Shown here in pieces: positions 8,012 through 15,039 of a stretch of 25,946 bases of DNA; within the stretch, counting starts at the first letter, position 1, and every line of letters begins with the position of its first letter. The translations under genes were made by a program, and so were the position numbers. This DNA is from Paraliomyxa sp041600735 (GTDB taxonomy: Bacteria > Myxococcota_A > Polyangia > Nannocystales > Nannocystaceae), in assembly GCA_041600735.1 (NCBI GenBank), contig JBFIJN010000056.1, forward strand, positions 1-25,946. Direction: 5' to 3'. The notes below the pieces were generated by a model. The model was not told where the DNA came from. It made no database searches and was given only the letters and a program-made list of their open reading frames with translations.

Positions 8012-8758
8012 ATGTCGAGCCTGGGCGAGGCAGCCTCCAAGATCGGCGAGAAGATCGTCGACATCCTCGATGTCTTCGACCTCTCGTTCTTCATCTCGGG
8101 CGCGGTGGTGATGGCGGCACTGCTGCAATTCTTCGGCCCGATCGACGAGGCGCTCGACGAGATCGACGGCGCGGGCGTGTTCGGCATGGTGCTGGGCTCG
8201 TACGTGCTGGGGCTGGTGTGCTTCGCCGTGGGGCGACCGCTGCGAACGCTGGTCAGCGGGTGGCGCAAGGTCGCGCCGGACACCGAGGTGTTCCACGCCG
8301 CGCTCGTGCGCCAGGGGCTGGGGAACAGTCCCGGTGACCCGCTGTTGCGTTACTTCGGTCACGCGGTCGACGTGAGCGCTCCGCTCGTTGACATGTCCCT
8401 GTACACGCGCATGTGGGCCCACGTTCGCAGCTTTCCCGAGCTCCAGGCCTCGTTCTCGCTGCTCAACCGCTACTGGGTGCTCTCGGCCAGCTACGACGGA
8501 ATCGCGATCGCGGCGCTGGTGTGGATCCTGCCGGTCTTGCAGCCCGTGCTCCGCGACCCGGGGGCGCTCTCCGCCGTGTCGGCCGCGGGCTGGACGGCTG
8601 CGATCGCCGTGGTCGTGTTTGCCTGCTGGCACCGCGCGCTCGAGTACAAGCGCTACCAGATCGAGGAGCTGGTCGCGACCGTCGCCCACTGGATTACGCT
8701 CGTGGGCCGACCCGTGCTCGAGGCTCGGCCCGACGATGCGGCTGCGTCGGAGCCCTGA
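8012..8758 (+). CDS. Membrane protein of unknown function
   Basis: I do not recognise this 248-residue protein. The ATG at 8012 begins MSSLGEAASKIGEKIVDILDVFDLSFF; upstream in-frame codons overlap the divergent transporter gene and look non-coding. Four hydrophobic segments are visible: two near the N-terminus (about 27-43, FFISGAVVMAALLQFFG, and about 57-73, GMVLGSYVLGLVCFAVG) and two near residues 165-210 (IAIAALVWILPVLQPVL and TAAIAVVVFACW). An amphipathic, soluble-looking stretch lies between the pairs. The C-terminus (HRALEYKRYQIEELVATVAHWI) is charged and probably cytoplasmic. The layout resembles small integral membrane proteins encoded near bacterial signalling or defence genes, but no diagnostic motif is present. 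Confidence 0.75.
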   Translation: MSSLGEAASKIGEKIVDILDVFDLSFFISGAVVMAALLQFFGPIDEALDEIDGAGVFGMVLGSYVLGLVCFAVGRPLRTLVSGWRKVAPDTEVFHAALVRQGLGNSPGDPLLRYFGHAVDVSAPLVDMSLYTRMWAHVRSFPELQASFSLLNRYWVLSASYDGIAIAALVWILPVLQPVLRDPGALSAVSAAGWTAAIAVVVFACWHRALEYKRYQIEELVATVAHWITLVGRPVLEARPDDAAASEP

Positions 8759-8771
8759 CGCCTGCCGCCTG

Positions 8772-8792
8772 CGCGGGCGCCTGCCGCCCGCG
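8772..8792. terminator. Hairpin between convergent genes, probable bidirectional terminator
   Basis: CGCGGGCG (8772-8779) and CGCCCGCG (8785-8792) form a perfect 8-bp stem with a 5-nt loop. It sits in the 46-nt gap between the stops of the membrane-protein gene (8758) and the propeller-lipoprotein gene (8805). There is no U-tract on either strand. Confidence 0.5.
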
Positions 8793-8804
8793 TGCCCGCC
8801 TACC

Positions 8805-10235
8805 TCAATACACGTAGACCGCCCCCGACGATGCGGCCCCGTTGTTGCCCTGGTTGCCCCCGATGCCCACTGCGTTGCTGTCCTCGTTCTGGCTGCCGAA
8901 CGCGAGGATGTTGCCGTCGTCGCTCGCCGCCACGCTCCAGCCGAACGCATCGGTCGCGGCCGCGTTGGAGGCCTTGAGGTACCTGTGCTGCGACCACTGG
9001 TCGGCGGCGTCGCGCACGAGCACGTAGGCGCTGCCCGCCTGGGTGGCGGTGTTGCTGGTCTCGTCGCCCCCCAGACCGAAGGTCGCCCCGGCCTCGCCAT
9101 ACGCCGTCACGGCCAGCACGCTGCCGCTGCCGCTCGTGGCCAGGCCCCAGCCGAAGAAGTCCTGCGCGTTGGGGTTCGAGGCCTTGACGTAGGCCTGCTG
9201 CGCCCACACCCCGGTGCCGTCGCGCATGAGCACGTAGACGGCTCCGGCATCCGGCGCGGAGTCATCGGTGTCGTCGCCATCGATGCCCGCGACGCCCCCG
9301 TCCTCCCCGTAGGCGCCGACGAACAGCGTGCTCCCGTCTGCGCTCAGCGCCACGCTCCAGCCAAAGTAGTCCTGCGCGCCGCTGTTGGAGGCCTTGACGT
9401 AGGCCTCCTGTGACCACGTGTTCCCCGCATCGCGCAGGAACACGTAGACGGCCCCCGCTTGGGTTGCGCCGTTGTCGGCCTGATCACCATCCACGCCGGT
9501 GGCGAGGCTGTCCTCACCGAACGCCCCCACCGCGAGCGTGTTGCCGTCGCCAGCGAGCGCGAGGCTCGAGCCAAAACCATCGCCCGAGGCCGTGTTGGAG
9601 GCCTTGAGATAGACCTGCTGAGACCACGTGTTCATGGGGCTGCGCTCGAACACGTAGACCGCCCCCGCCCCGAACGCCGCGTTGTTGGCCTGATTGCCGT
9701 TGATGCCGGTCGCGTTGCTGGACTCGCCGTAGGCCGCCACGGCGAGCGTGTCGCCGCTGTCGCTCACCGCCACGCGATACCCGAAGATGTCGCCGAAGTT
9801 GGTGTTGGAAGCCTTGATATAGGCCTGCTGCGCCCAGTTGTCGGTGCCCGTGCGCACGAACACGTAGACCGCCCCCGAGGCCTGGGCCGCGTTGCTCGCT
9901 TGGTTGCCGCCGATGCCCGTGGCCGAGCTCGCCTCGTACGGGGCGCCCACGATCAGCGTGTTGCCATCGGCGCTGAGCGCCACGCTCGTGCCGAACGCAT
10001 CGTTCGCGTTGGTGTTCGAGGCCTTCACGTAGGTCTGCAGCGACCACTCGTCGAGTGCGTCGCGCACGAACACGTAGGCGGCCCCCGAATTGGTGGCCGC
10101 ATTGTTGGCCTGGACGCCGTCGAGGCCCGTGGCGTTGCTGCTCTCGCCGGTCGCGCCCACCACCAGCGTGCTGCCGTCGTCGCTCAGCGCCAGGCTCGTG
10201 CCGAACAGGTCGCTGGGGTCGGTGTTGGAGGCCTT
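8805..10235 (-). repeat. Seven tandem 210-bp units encoding propeller blades
   Basis: The KASN codons recur at exactly 210-bp steps: the plus-strand GCCTT marking each unit begins at 8971, 9181, 9391, 9601, 9811, 10021 and 10231. No insertion or deletion breaks the period over 1.4 kb, although individual bases diverge. The last unit is shorter, ending at the stop codon after AVYVY. Confidence 0.9.
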
Positions 10236-10832
10236 GAAGTACCCGATCGCCGCGGCGAGCGTACCCACCACGTCGACCGTGGCCGAGTCGACGCAGCCCA
10301 CCGCGTTGCAGGCCCGCAGCACGTAGCTGGCCTCGAGGCGGAAGTGGAGCGGCTGGGTGATCGAGAGCGCTCCACCCACGACGTCGGCCCCGACCTGCAC
10401 ATAGGGCTCACCGGGCGTCGCGCTCTCGAGCAGCTGGTAGTACTCGGCCCCGCTCGCCAGCGCCCAGCTGAAGTCGAACTGCTTGACCTGCGAGTGGCCG
10501 AGCACGAGCACGGGAACATCGGGGAGCTCGACGCCACCGGTGGTCGTCTCGCCGCTGTCGCTGGTGCTGGCGGTGGTATCGCTCGAGCTGCTGGTGCTGT
10601 CGCCGGGCGTGATCGAGTCGGTGGATCCCACGCTCGTCTCTCCCGGGCCCATCGTCGAGTCGACCACCCCGCTGCTGCTGCTGCTATCGGCCGCGCCCGT
10701 CGAGGTCGCACCGGTGCTGTCCTCCGTCGTGCCCATCGGACCGACGATGGCCGGGTCGCTGCAGCCGACCAGCGGGATCGAGAAGAGAGCGCCACGAAGT
10801 CCAAGGAGACCAAGACGCGAGCACACCATCAT
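8805..10832 (-). CDS. Lipoprotein with Ser/Thr linker, Fn3-like domain and seven FG-GAP-like propeller repeats
   Basis: The product is 675 residues if read from the ATG at 10832 (another ATG follows at 10829). Its lipoprotein signal ends in LVGC with C24 as lipidation site. Residues about 30-95 are an almost pure Ser/Thr/Gly/Asp linker. A domain of about 90 residues follows, with a fibronectin-III-like pattern (FDFSWALASGAEYYQLLES ... YVLRACNAVGCVDSATVDV). From residue 200 to the end there are seven 70-residue repeats, each starting KASN, with a core FGxSxALSxDGxTLxVGA and an end AVYVFxR. These resemble FG-GAP/integrin-type repeats and should close a seven-bladed beta-propeller. The protein is probably surface- or outer-membrane-anchored and mediates binding; the ligand is unknown. 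An in-frame extension upstream to 10976 is Pro/Arg-rich, overlaps the preceding gene and is not credible. It is the last gene of a four-gene minus-strand cluster. Confidence 0.88.
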   Translation of the reverse strand: MMVCSRLGLLGLRGALFSIPLVGCSDPAIVGPMGTTEDSTGATSTGAADSSSSSGVVDSTMGPGETSVGSTDSITPGDSTSSSSDTTASTSDSGETTTGGVELPDVPVLVLGHSQVKQFDFSWALASGAEYYQLLESATPGEPYVQVGADVVGGALSITQPLHFRLEASYVLRACNAVGCVDSATVDVVGTLAAAIGYFKASNTDPSDLFGTSLALSDDGSTLVVGATGESSNATGLDGVQANNAATNSGAAYVFVRDALDEWSLQTYVKASNTNANDAFGTSVALSADGNTLIVGAPYEASSATGIGGNQASNAAQASGAVYVFVRTGTDNWAQQAYIKASNTNFGDIFGYRVAVSDSGDTLAVAAYGESSNATGINGNQANNAAFGAGAVYVFERSPMNTWSQQVYLKASNTASGDGFGSSLALAGDGNTLAVGAFGEDSLATGVDGDQADNGATQAGAVYVFLRDAGNTWSQEAYVKASNSGAQDYFGWSVALSADGSTLFVGAYGEDGGVAGIDGDDTDDSAPDAGAVYVLMRDGTGVWAQQAYVKASNPNAQDFFGWGLATSGSGSVLAVTAYGEAGATFGLGGDETSNTATQAGSAYVLVRDAADQWSQHRYLKASNAAATDAFGWSVAASDDGNILAFGSQNEDSNAVGIGGNQGNNGAASSGAVYVY

Positions 10833-10860
10833 CACAGTCGACCGGAGTGCATGAAGGAAG

Positions 10861-12111
10861 TCAATCGGTCGCTGCCGACCCGGCCTCGGTCTTGGCCTGG
10901 GCCGCGGCGCGCTCGGCCACCTCCGCCCGGGCCAGCCCGTCGAGCGCGATGGGGAGCTGGGCCTTGGGCAGCGCACCCTTGAACTTGCGCCCGTTCACGA
11001 AGAACGTGGGGGCGGCATCGACCCCCAGGAGGATCGCGCGGGCGATGCTGCGGCGTACCTCCAGGGTCACCTGCTCGTCGTCGAGGCAGCGGGAGAAAGC
11101 GGCCGGGTCGAGGCCGAGCCGCTCGGCGTAGCCCACCAGGTCTTCCCGCGCGAGCGCCGACTGATGGGCGAACAAGAGGTCGCCATACTCCCAGAACTTG
11201 CCCTCACGATTCGCACACTCGGCGGCCTGAGCGGCGAGGCAGGCATGAGGGTGGATCTCGTCGAGGCCCGGGTTGCACTTGCCATCGAGCGGATAGTGGA
11301 TGAAGGCCACGCGGACCGAGGGGGTGGCGTGCTCGGTATAGTCGTGGATTCCTTGCCACACGCGGCGGCAGAACGGGCACTGGAAGTCGGCAACCTCCAC
11401 GATCGTGAGGGTGGCGTCCTGCGGTCCGCGGGAGGGTAGCCCCTGGAGATCGATGGCGATGGCGGGCTCCTGGAGCTTGGCCTCGATGTTGCGCTTGGTC
11501 AGCATCACGAGCTCGGCGTGGGTCGTGGCGCGGCGCTCGCCGTAGTAGGCGTAGCCGACCGAGAGGCTCAGCCCAAACGCGGCGAGCGCGGCGAGGCCCG
11601 GGGGGCCGAAGGCATCGCGAAGGATCCGACCCAGGGAGGCATCCTGGTCGTAGCCCAGGGCCAGCCAGGCCGCGACTCCGAGACCGAGGTTGATGCCGTA
11701 CCACGCCACGCAGAACGGGCAGTAGGAGCCTTCGAGCCCCGAGAGGGTGGCCATCACGAGCGAGGCCAGCACGCTGAAGGCCGCGAGCGCGAACGCGGTG
11801 CCGCGCCACGCATCATGGTCCTCCCGACGACGACGCCAGGCCACCAGCGCGACGACGGCGGTCGCCGCCGCGCCCCCCAGGCCCAGCAGCGCGACCGGGA
11901 TCCCGAACAGCGCGCCGAAGCGCCCGGTCGTCACCGCGCAGCCCTGCGGCGCGAGCTGGCTGCACACGAGCGCGAGGTCGGTCGGCTTGCCCAGCTCGTA
12001 GTCCACGTGCACGAGCGTCAGGTAGAAACCATCGGCGACCCCGAGGATGCCCAGGAACACCACGAGCAGCAGCAACAGGCCCCGGCGGCGCGCTTCTCTC
12101 TCACTCGACAT
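10861..12111 (-). CDS. Vitamin K epoxide reductase (VKOR) fused to a DsbA-like thioredoxin domain
   Basis: This is a self-contained disulfide-forming enzyme of 416 residues from the ATG at 12111 (an alternative ATG at 12123 adds four). The N-terminal VKOR half has four membrane helices (about 11-31, 68-92, 104-123, 134-153) and both cysteine pairs: C50/C58 in the loop and the quinone-side CPFC at 131-134. A fifth helix (about 169-191) leads to a periplasmic thioredoxin domain with a DsbA-type CPFC at 245-248 and the cis-proline segment AAPTFFVNG near 367-375. In this fusion family the thioredoxin domain oxidises exported proteins and passes electrons through VKOR to quinone, replacing DsbB. 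All key residues are present. I prefer 12111 because TATGCT lies 7 nt upstream. The gene lies 31 nt after the RibD-C-like gene and 28 nt before the propeller lipoprotein. Several Cys-rich exported proteins encoded nearby are plausible substrates. Confidence 0.92.
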   Translation of the reverse strand: MSSEREARRRGLLLLLVVFLGILGVADGFYLTLVHVDYELGKPTDLALVCSQLAPQGCAVTTGRFGALFGIPVALLGLGGAAATAVVALVAWRRRREDHDAWRGTAFALAAFSVLASLVMATLSGLEGSYCPFCVAWYGINLGLGVAAWLALGYDQDASLGRILRDAFGPPGLAALAAFGLSLSVGYAYYGERRATTHAELVMLTKRNIEAKLQEPAIAIDLQGLPSRGPQDATLTIVEVADFQCPFCRRVWQGIHDYTEHATPSVRVAFIHYPLDGKCNPGLDEIHPHACLAAQAAECANREGKFWEYGDLLFAHQSALAREDLVGYAERLGLDPAAFSRCLDDEQVTLEVRRSIARAILLGVDAAPTFFVNGRKFKGALPKAQLPIALDGLARAEVAERAAAQAKTEAGSAATD

Positions 12112-12118
12112 CGGGCGC

Positions 12119-12124
12119 AGCATA
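12119..12124 (-). promoter_or_regulatory. Candidate -10 hexamer for the VKOR-DsbA gene (possible leaderless start)
   Basis: TATGCT on the minus strand ends 7 nt before the ATG at 12111. There is no Shine-Dalgarno site at either candidate ATG. It would give this gene its own promoter inside the operon. Confidence 0.25.
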
Positions 12125-12154
12125 GCGTGACTCGGCTGGAGCCACGCGCGGGGC

Positions 12155-12937
12155 TCAGTGGGGGCGAAGCAAGCGAACGAAGCGCCAGGGGCCGCTGTCC
12201 TCGTGGATCAGCTCGCCCGCGTGGCGATCGGTGAAGTGACGCTCGAGCGCGCTCTCGGAGGCCAGGGGCGCTCCGCGGGCGGCCGAGGGGATCGTGCCCT
12301 CGAACACCGAGAGCATCAGCTCGTCCACGAGCTGCGGGCCGTCGGCATAGAGGGGTCGGGTGGTGGTGGGGCCGGCCTCGATCGTGATGCTGCGCGCGTC
12401 GAAGCGGCGCCGCGCCCAGTCGACGAGGGTCTCGAGGTCGGGCGAGGGGACGCCCGCCAGCCCCACATGCTTGGGGAGGCGACCGTGCAGCGCCTTTGCG
12501 CAATCGACATCGGTGAAGATCCAGGGCTGGGCCCAGCCATGGAGCGTGGGATGGTCCAGATCGATGTCCTCGCGACCGGTGAGGACGACCACGAGCGGGG
12601 GCGTGGGGCGCCCCAGCTGGTCCATGCGCCAGGTGTGCAGCGCGTCGGCGCGGTCGCTGGCCAGCTCGTAGCGCAGGCCCGGCTCGGCGCGCAGGATGGC
12701 TCCAGTGGTCACGATCACGTCGGCGCGCGCCCGCGCGAGATCGAGGGCGAAGCGATCGTGAGGGCTGCGCGGGGTGGACTGATTGATCTTCAGCACCACG
12801 AGCTCGCCGTCGGGCTCCCGGCCCACGGCGGCCACGTGGATCACCCCGGCGGGATCGCTGAGCGAGTCATCGCCGTAGAGGCGACGCACGCGCTCGGCCA
12901 CCGCGGCGGCGGGGGACGGATCTTCGAGACGCTCCAT
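12155..12937 (-). CDS. RibD C-terminal-domain-like reductase (dihydrofolate-reductase fold)
   Basis: The 260-residue protein matches the RibD C-terminal/DHFR-like reductase pattern. Residues 62-85 (RFALDLARARADVIVTTGAI followed by LRAE) correspond to the first NADPH-binding region, where the family has an ADAVLVGAGTVRAE-like motif. IEAGPTTT (186-193) stands for the usual EGGP nucleotide-binding loop, and LVDELMLS (203-210) for the conserved DEL motif. There is no N-terminal zinc deaminase domain as in full RibD, so this is a stand-alone reductase whose substrate may not be the riboflavin intermediate. The EGGP motif is altered to EAGP. The start lies 4 nt after the DUF2461 stop, so the two genes are almost certainly co-transcribed. 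Confidence 0.8.
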   Translation of the reverse strand: MERLEDPSPAAAVAERVRRLYGDDSLSDPAGVIHVAAVGREPDGELVVLKINQSTPRSPHDRFALDLARARADVIVTTGAILRAEPGLRYELASDRADALHTWRMDQLGRPTPPLVVVLTGREDIDLDHPTLHGWAQPWIFTDVDCAKALHGRLPKHVGLAGVPSPDLETLVDWARRRFDARSITIEAGPTTTRPLYADGPQLVDELMLSVFEGTIPSAARGAPLASESALERHFTDRHAGELIHEDSGPWRFVRLLRPH

Positions 12938-12941
12938 CGGA

Positions 12942-13868
12942 TCAGAAGGTCACGCCGACGGCTTCGCAGAGGAAGCGGAGGTACTCGCGGCCGACCAGGA
13001 AGTGGCGAGTCACCTCGTCGACGGCTTTGGGGCTCGTGACGGTCTTCACCGACAGCTTCGCCACCGCGATGTGGTCCTTGCGCTTGAGGTCCTCGATGAA
13101 CGGATGCTCGGGATCGACTCCTCGGGGCGGCCGCGCCAGCGATTCCCCCTGGAGTGCGTACGCAGCGCTGAAGCTCGGGTCATCGCGAACGCGACGCCAG
13201 GTCTCGGGCTCGTCGGTGATGCGCGCGCGGATCTTGGCCAGCGCCTCGGGCTCGGGGTGCCACAGGCCCGTGGCCAGGAAGCATCCATCGGGCTCGAGGT
13301 GGATGTAGAGCCCCGGGGCGTGGACGTCCTTCCCCGTCACGTGGCGGAACTGGATGCCCACATTGGTCTTGTAGGGGCTCTTGTCCTTGGAGAAGCGCAC
13401 GTCGCGGTAGACCCGCATGAGCGAGCCGCCGACCTTCTTGTCGATCGCGACGAACGAAGGGGAGATCTGGGGGAGCTGCGTCGCCATCGCGCGGATGAAA
13501 GCGAGCGCCGGCTCGAGCACCGACTCCTCGTAGCGCGCCTTGCGGGGCTCGAACCACTCGCGCTCGTTGTTGAGCCCGAGCTCGGCGAGGAACTGGAACA
13601 GATCGCGGGGGAAGCCCGAGAAGGCGGCCGCCGCAGACTTTGCCGGCTTCGCGACGGGCTCGAGAGCGGCGGCGGCGGCGGGCTTGGCGGAGGCCTTCTT
13701 GGCGGGAGTCTTCTTGGCGGGAGTCTTCTTGGCGGAGGCCTTCTTGGCGGAGGGCTTCTTGGCGGAGGGCTTCTTGGCGGGAGTCTTCTTCGCTGTGGCC
13801 TTCTTGGCGACCTTCTTCCGTTTGGGTGGAGAGGTCTCGCGCTTCGGGGCCACCTTCGTCTTCGCCAT
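12942..13868 (-). CDS. DUF2461 family protein with N-terminal histone-H1-like Lys/Ala tail
   Basis: Of 308 residues, the first 80 or so form a basic low-complexity tail, mostly AKKTP, AKKPS and AKKAS pentads like those of histone H1 and bacterial H1-like proteins. Residues about 84-308 are a DUF2461 domain with its landmarks: FPRDLFQFLAEL, NNEREWF (100-106), and YRDVRFSKDKSPYKTN (154-169). The function of DUF2461 is unknown. H1-like tails bind DNA or RNA, so the fusion suggests nucleoid or ribonucleoprotein targeting, which is inference. DUF2461 proteins are usually about 220-230 residues without such a tail. The ATG at 13868 opens the four-gene minus-strand cluster, divergent from the lipoprotein gene at 14035. 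No Shine-Dalgarno site is seen. Confidence 0.88.
   Translation of the reverse strand: MAKTKVAPKRETSPPKRKKVAKKATAKKTPAKKPSAKKPSAKKASAKKTPAKKTPAKKASAKPAAAAALEPVAKPAKSAAAAFSGFPRDLFQFLAELGLNNEREWFEPRKARYEESVLEPALAFIRAMATQLPQISPSFVAIDKKVGGSLMRVYRDVRFSKDKSPYKTNVGIQFRHVTGKDVHAPGLYIHLEPDGCFLATGLWHPEPEALAKIRARITDEPETWRRVRDDPSFSAAYALQGESLARPPRGVDPEHPFIEDLKRKDHIAVAKLSVKTVTSPKAVDEVTRHFLVGREYLRFLCEAVGVTF
13695..13784 (-). repeat. Six tandem 15-bp units encoding Lys/Ala pentads
   Basis: Units of the form CTTCTTGGCGGGAGT or CTTCTTGGCGGAGGC/G (plus-strand sense) start at 13695, 13710, 13725, 13740, 13755 and 13770, with degenerate copies on both sides. Each unit encodes one AKKxx pentad. The repeat is in frame, so slippage would change tail length in steps of five residues. 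Confidence 0.85.
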
Positions 13869-14034
13869 GGTCGTGCTCTAGCGCCAGCGTGACACAATGG
13901 AGGGCTCGTCCTCAATGGACGCCGGTCGTGAGGAGCCTCGGCCGCAAGGCGGTGGTACGCGACGGACCCGCTCCCGGGTCCGGTCTTGCAAATCCGCCGC
14001 CTTCGCGGCTCCGCCTCGGCTATCGTATTCGGCT
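13869..14034. other. Divergent intergenic region with a 7-bp hairpin
   Basis: This 166-nt gap separates the divergent genes at 13868 (minus) and 14035 (plus) and must contain both promoters. CGGACCC (13963-13969) and GGGTCCG (13976-13982) form a perfect inverted repeat around a 6-nt loop and could be an operator. No coding sequence is supported here. Confidence 0.45.
14021..14026 (+). promoter_or_regulatory. Candidate -10 hexamer for the lipoprotein at 14035 (possible leaderless start)
   Basis: TATCGT ends 8 nt before the ATG at 14035, with no Shine-Dalgarno site and no obvious -35. Confidence 0.28.
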
Positions 14035-14970
14035 ATGGATTACCCCTCGTCGTCCTCCTTGCAGCGGCTGGTCTCCGGCCTCGTCCTGTCGTCGCTGGCG
14101 CTGGGCCCGTCGTCCGGCTGCAAGGACTCGCCCATCATCGTCGACGAGGGCAGCGAGAGCAGCCCCGCGAGCAGCGGTCCGAGCATGACCAGCGCGAGCA
14201 GTGCCGACACGACGGCGGGCTCGATGTCCGAGAGCGGCGTGCCGACGACGGAGACCTCTTCTTCCTCGGGCGATCCCGGCAGCACGGGAACCACGCAGGG
14301 GGTCTCGGCCAGCGGCGACAGCAGCGGCACGACGGAGATGACGAGCGGCACCACGGAGATGACGAGCGGCACGACCGACATGACGAGCGGCACGACCGAC
14401 ATGACGAGCGGCACCACCGACGCGACGAGCGGCACGACCGACATGACGGGCGGCACCACCGACGGCGACACGGACGAGACCATCGAGGTGCCCGACTTCT
14501 CGGGTGACTTCCTCATGGCCGTGGCCACGCCGATCGATCCCTCGCTTCCGTTCCAGTACATCGCGACGTTCGACTACCTCGCGGGGGGCATGGGCGGCGG
14601 CGGCACGGTGGACGTGGAGCTCCAGCCGCTGGCCCTCGACACCAACAGCACGACCACGCCGCGCACGTTCTTCGGGCCGCCGCTCGTGTTCCCCGGGATC
14701 GTGGTGACCCCCGACGGCACGTTTGCGATCGCGGTGGGTGTGCTCGACATCGCCGCGGAGACCAATCCGCTGTTCTTCACCGACGCGCAGGCCAACAATG
14801 TGGTGTTCTCCCTTCAGGTGCTCGACGCCGACGATCTCTGCGGCACGGTCTCGGGCATGCTGGTGTTCCCCGTGGCGGCTTCGCTCGAGGGGACCACGAC
14901 GGCCTCGATCCGGGTCCTCGATGTGAGCCCGGCCGCACTTCCGGTCGCCTTTCCGGCCGCATGCCCCTAG
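14035..14970 (+). CDS. Lipoprotein with Thr/Ser repeat linker, unknown C-terminal domain
   Basis: The 311-residue product begins MDYPSSSSLQRLVSGLVLSS and has a lipobox-like SSGC, with C28 as the likely lipidation site, followed by DSP. Residues about 35-150 are a Ser/Thr/Gly-rich linker containing seven copies of a TSGTTxM-type heptad. The remaining 155 or so residues form an unrecognised domain, rich in predicted beta strands and hydrophobic (FLMAVATPIDPSLPFQYIAT ... PAACP), with two cysteines, one near the middle and one next to the last residue. Such linkers are common in Nannocystaceae lipoproteins and presumably extend the domain away from the membrane. An upstream in-frame start at 13897 would hide the signal peptide and is rejected. 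Just at the stop codon a 12-bp tandem duplication (14959-14982) is visible. The function is unknown. Confidence 0.78.
   Translation: MDYPSSSSLQRLVSGLVLSSLALGPSSGCKDSPIIVDEGSESSPASSGPSMTSASSADTTAGSMSESGVPTTETSSSSGDPGSTGTTQGVSASGDSSGTTEMTSGTTEMTSGTTDMTSGTTDMTSGTTDATSGTTDMTGGTTDGDTDETIEVPDFSGDFLMAVATPIDPSLPFQYIATFDYLAGGMGGGGTVDVELQPLALDTNSTTTPRTFFGPPLVFPGIVVTPDGTFAIAVGVLDIAAETNPLFFTDAQANNVVFSLQVLDADDLCGTVSGMLVFPVAASLEGTTTASIRVLDVSPAALPVAFPAACP
14323..14463 (+). repeat. Tandem 21-bp repeat in the lipoprotein linker
   Basis: AGCGGCAC-initiated 21-bp units start at 14323, 14344, 14365, 14386, 14407, 14428 and 14449, differing mostly at single bases (for example GAG/GAC and ACG/ACC). They encode the heptad SGTT(E/D)MT. 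Being a multiple of three, copy-number change would keep the frame. Confidence 0.88.
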
Positions 14971-15025
14971 GCATGCCCCTACCCAGAGGAGGCGCGGGGG
15001 CGGGACACACGACGCCGCTTCGTGG

Positions 15026-15031
15026 TATCAA
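15026..15031 (+). promoter_or_regulatory. Candidate -10 hexamer for the Sel1 lipoprotein (possible leaderless start)
   Basis: TATCAA ends 8 nt before the ATG at 15040. GGGACA (15002-15007), 18 nt upstream, matches four of six bases of a -35. No Shine-Dalgarno site is present. Confidence 0.32.
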
Positions 15032-15039
15032 GCGCCGCC

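Noticed and set aside
9459..10982. 507-codon plus-strand open frame opposite the propeller lipoprotein
   Set aside because: Its apparent repeats only mirror the 210-bp repeats of the real gene on the other strand.
13975..13990. Possible second sigma-54 promoter (CGGGTC, five bases, TTGCA) before the lipoprotein at 14035
   Set aside because: The -12 half fits, but the -24 half matches only GG and the final C, and it overlaps a 7-bp hairpin arm. A leaderless -10 element explains the start at least as well.
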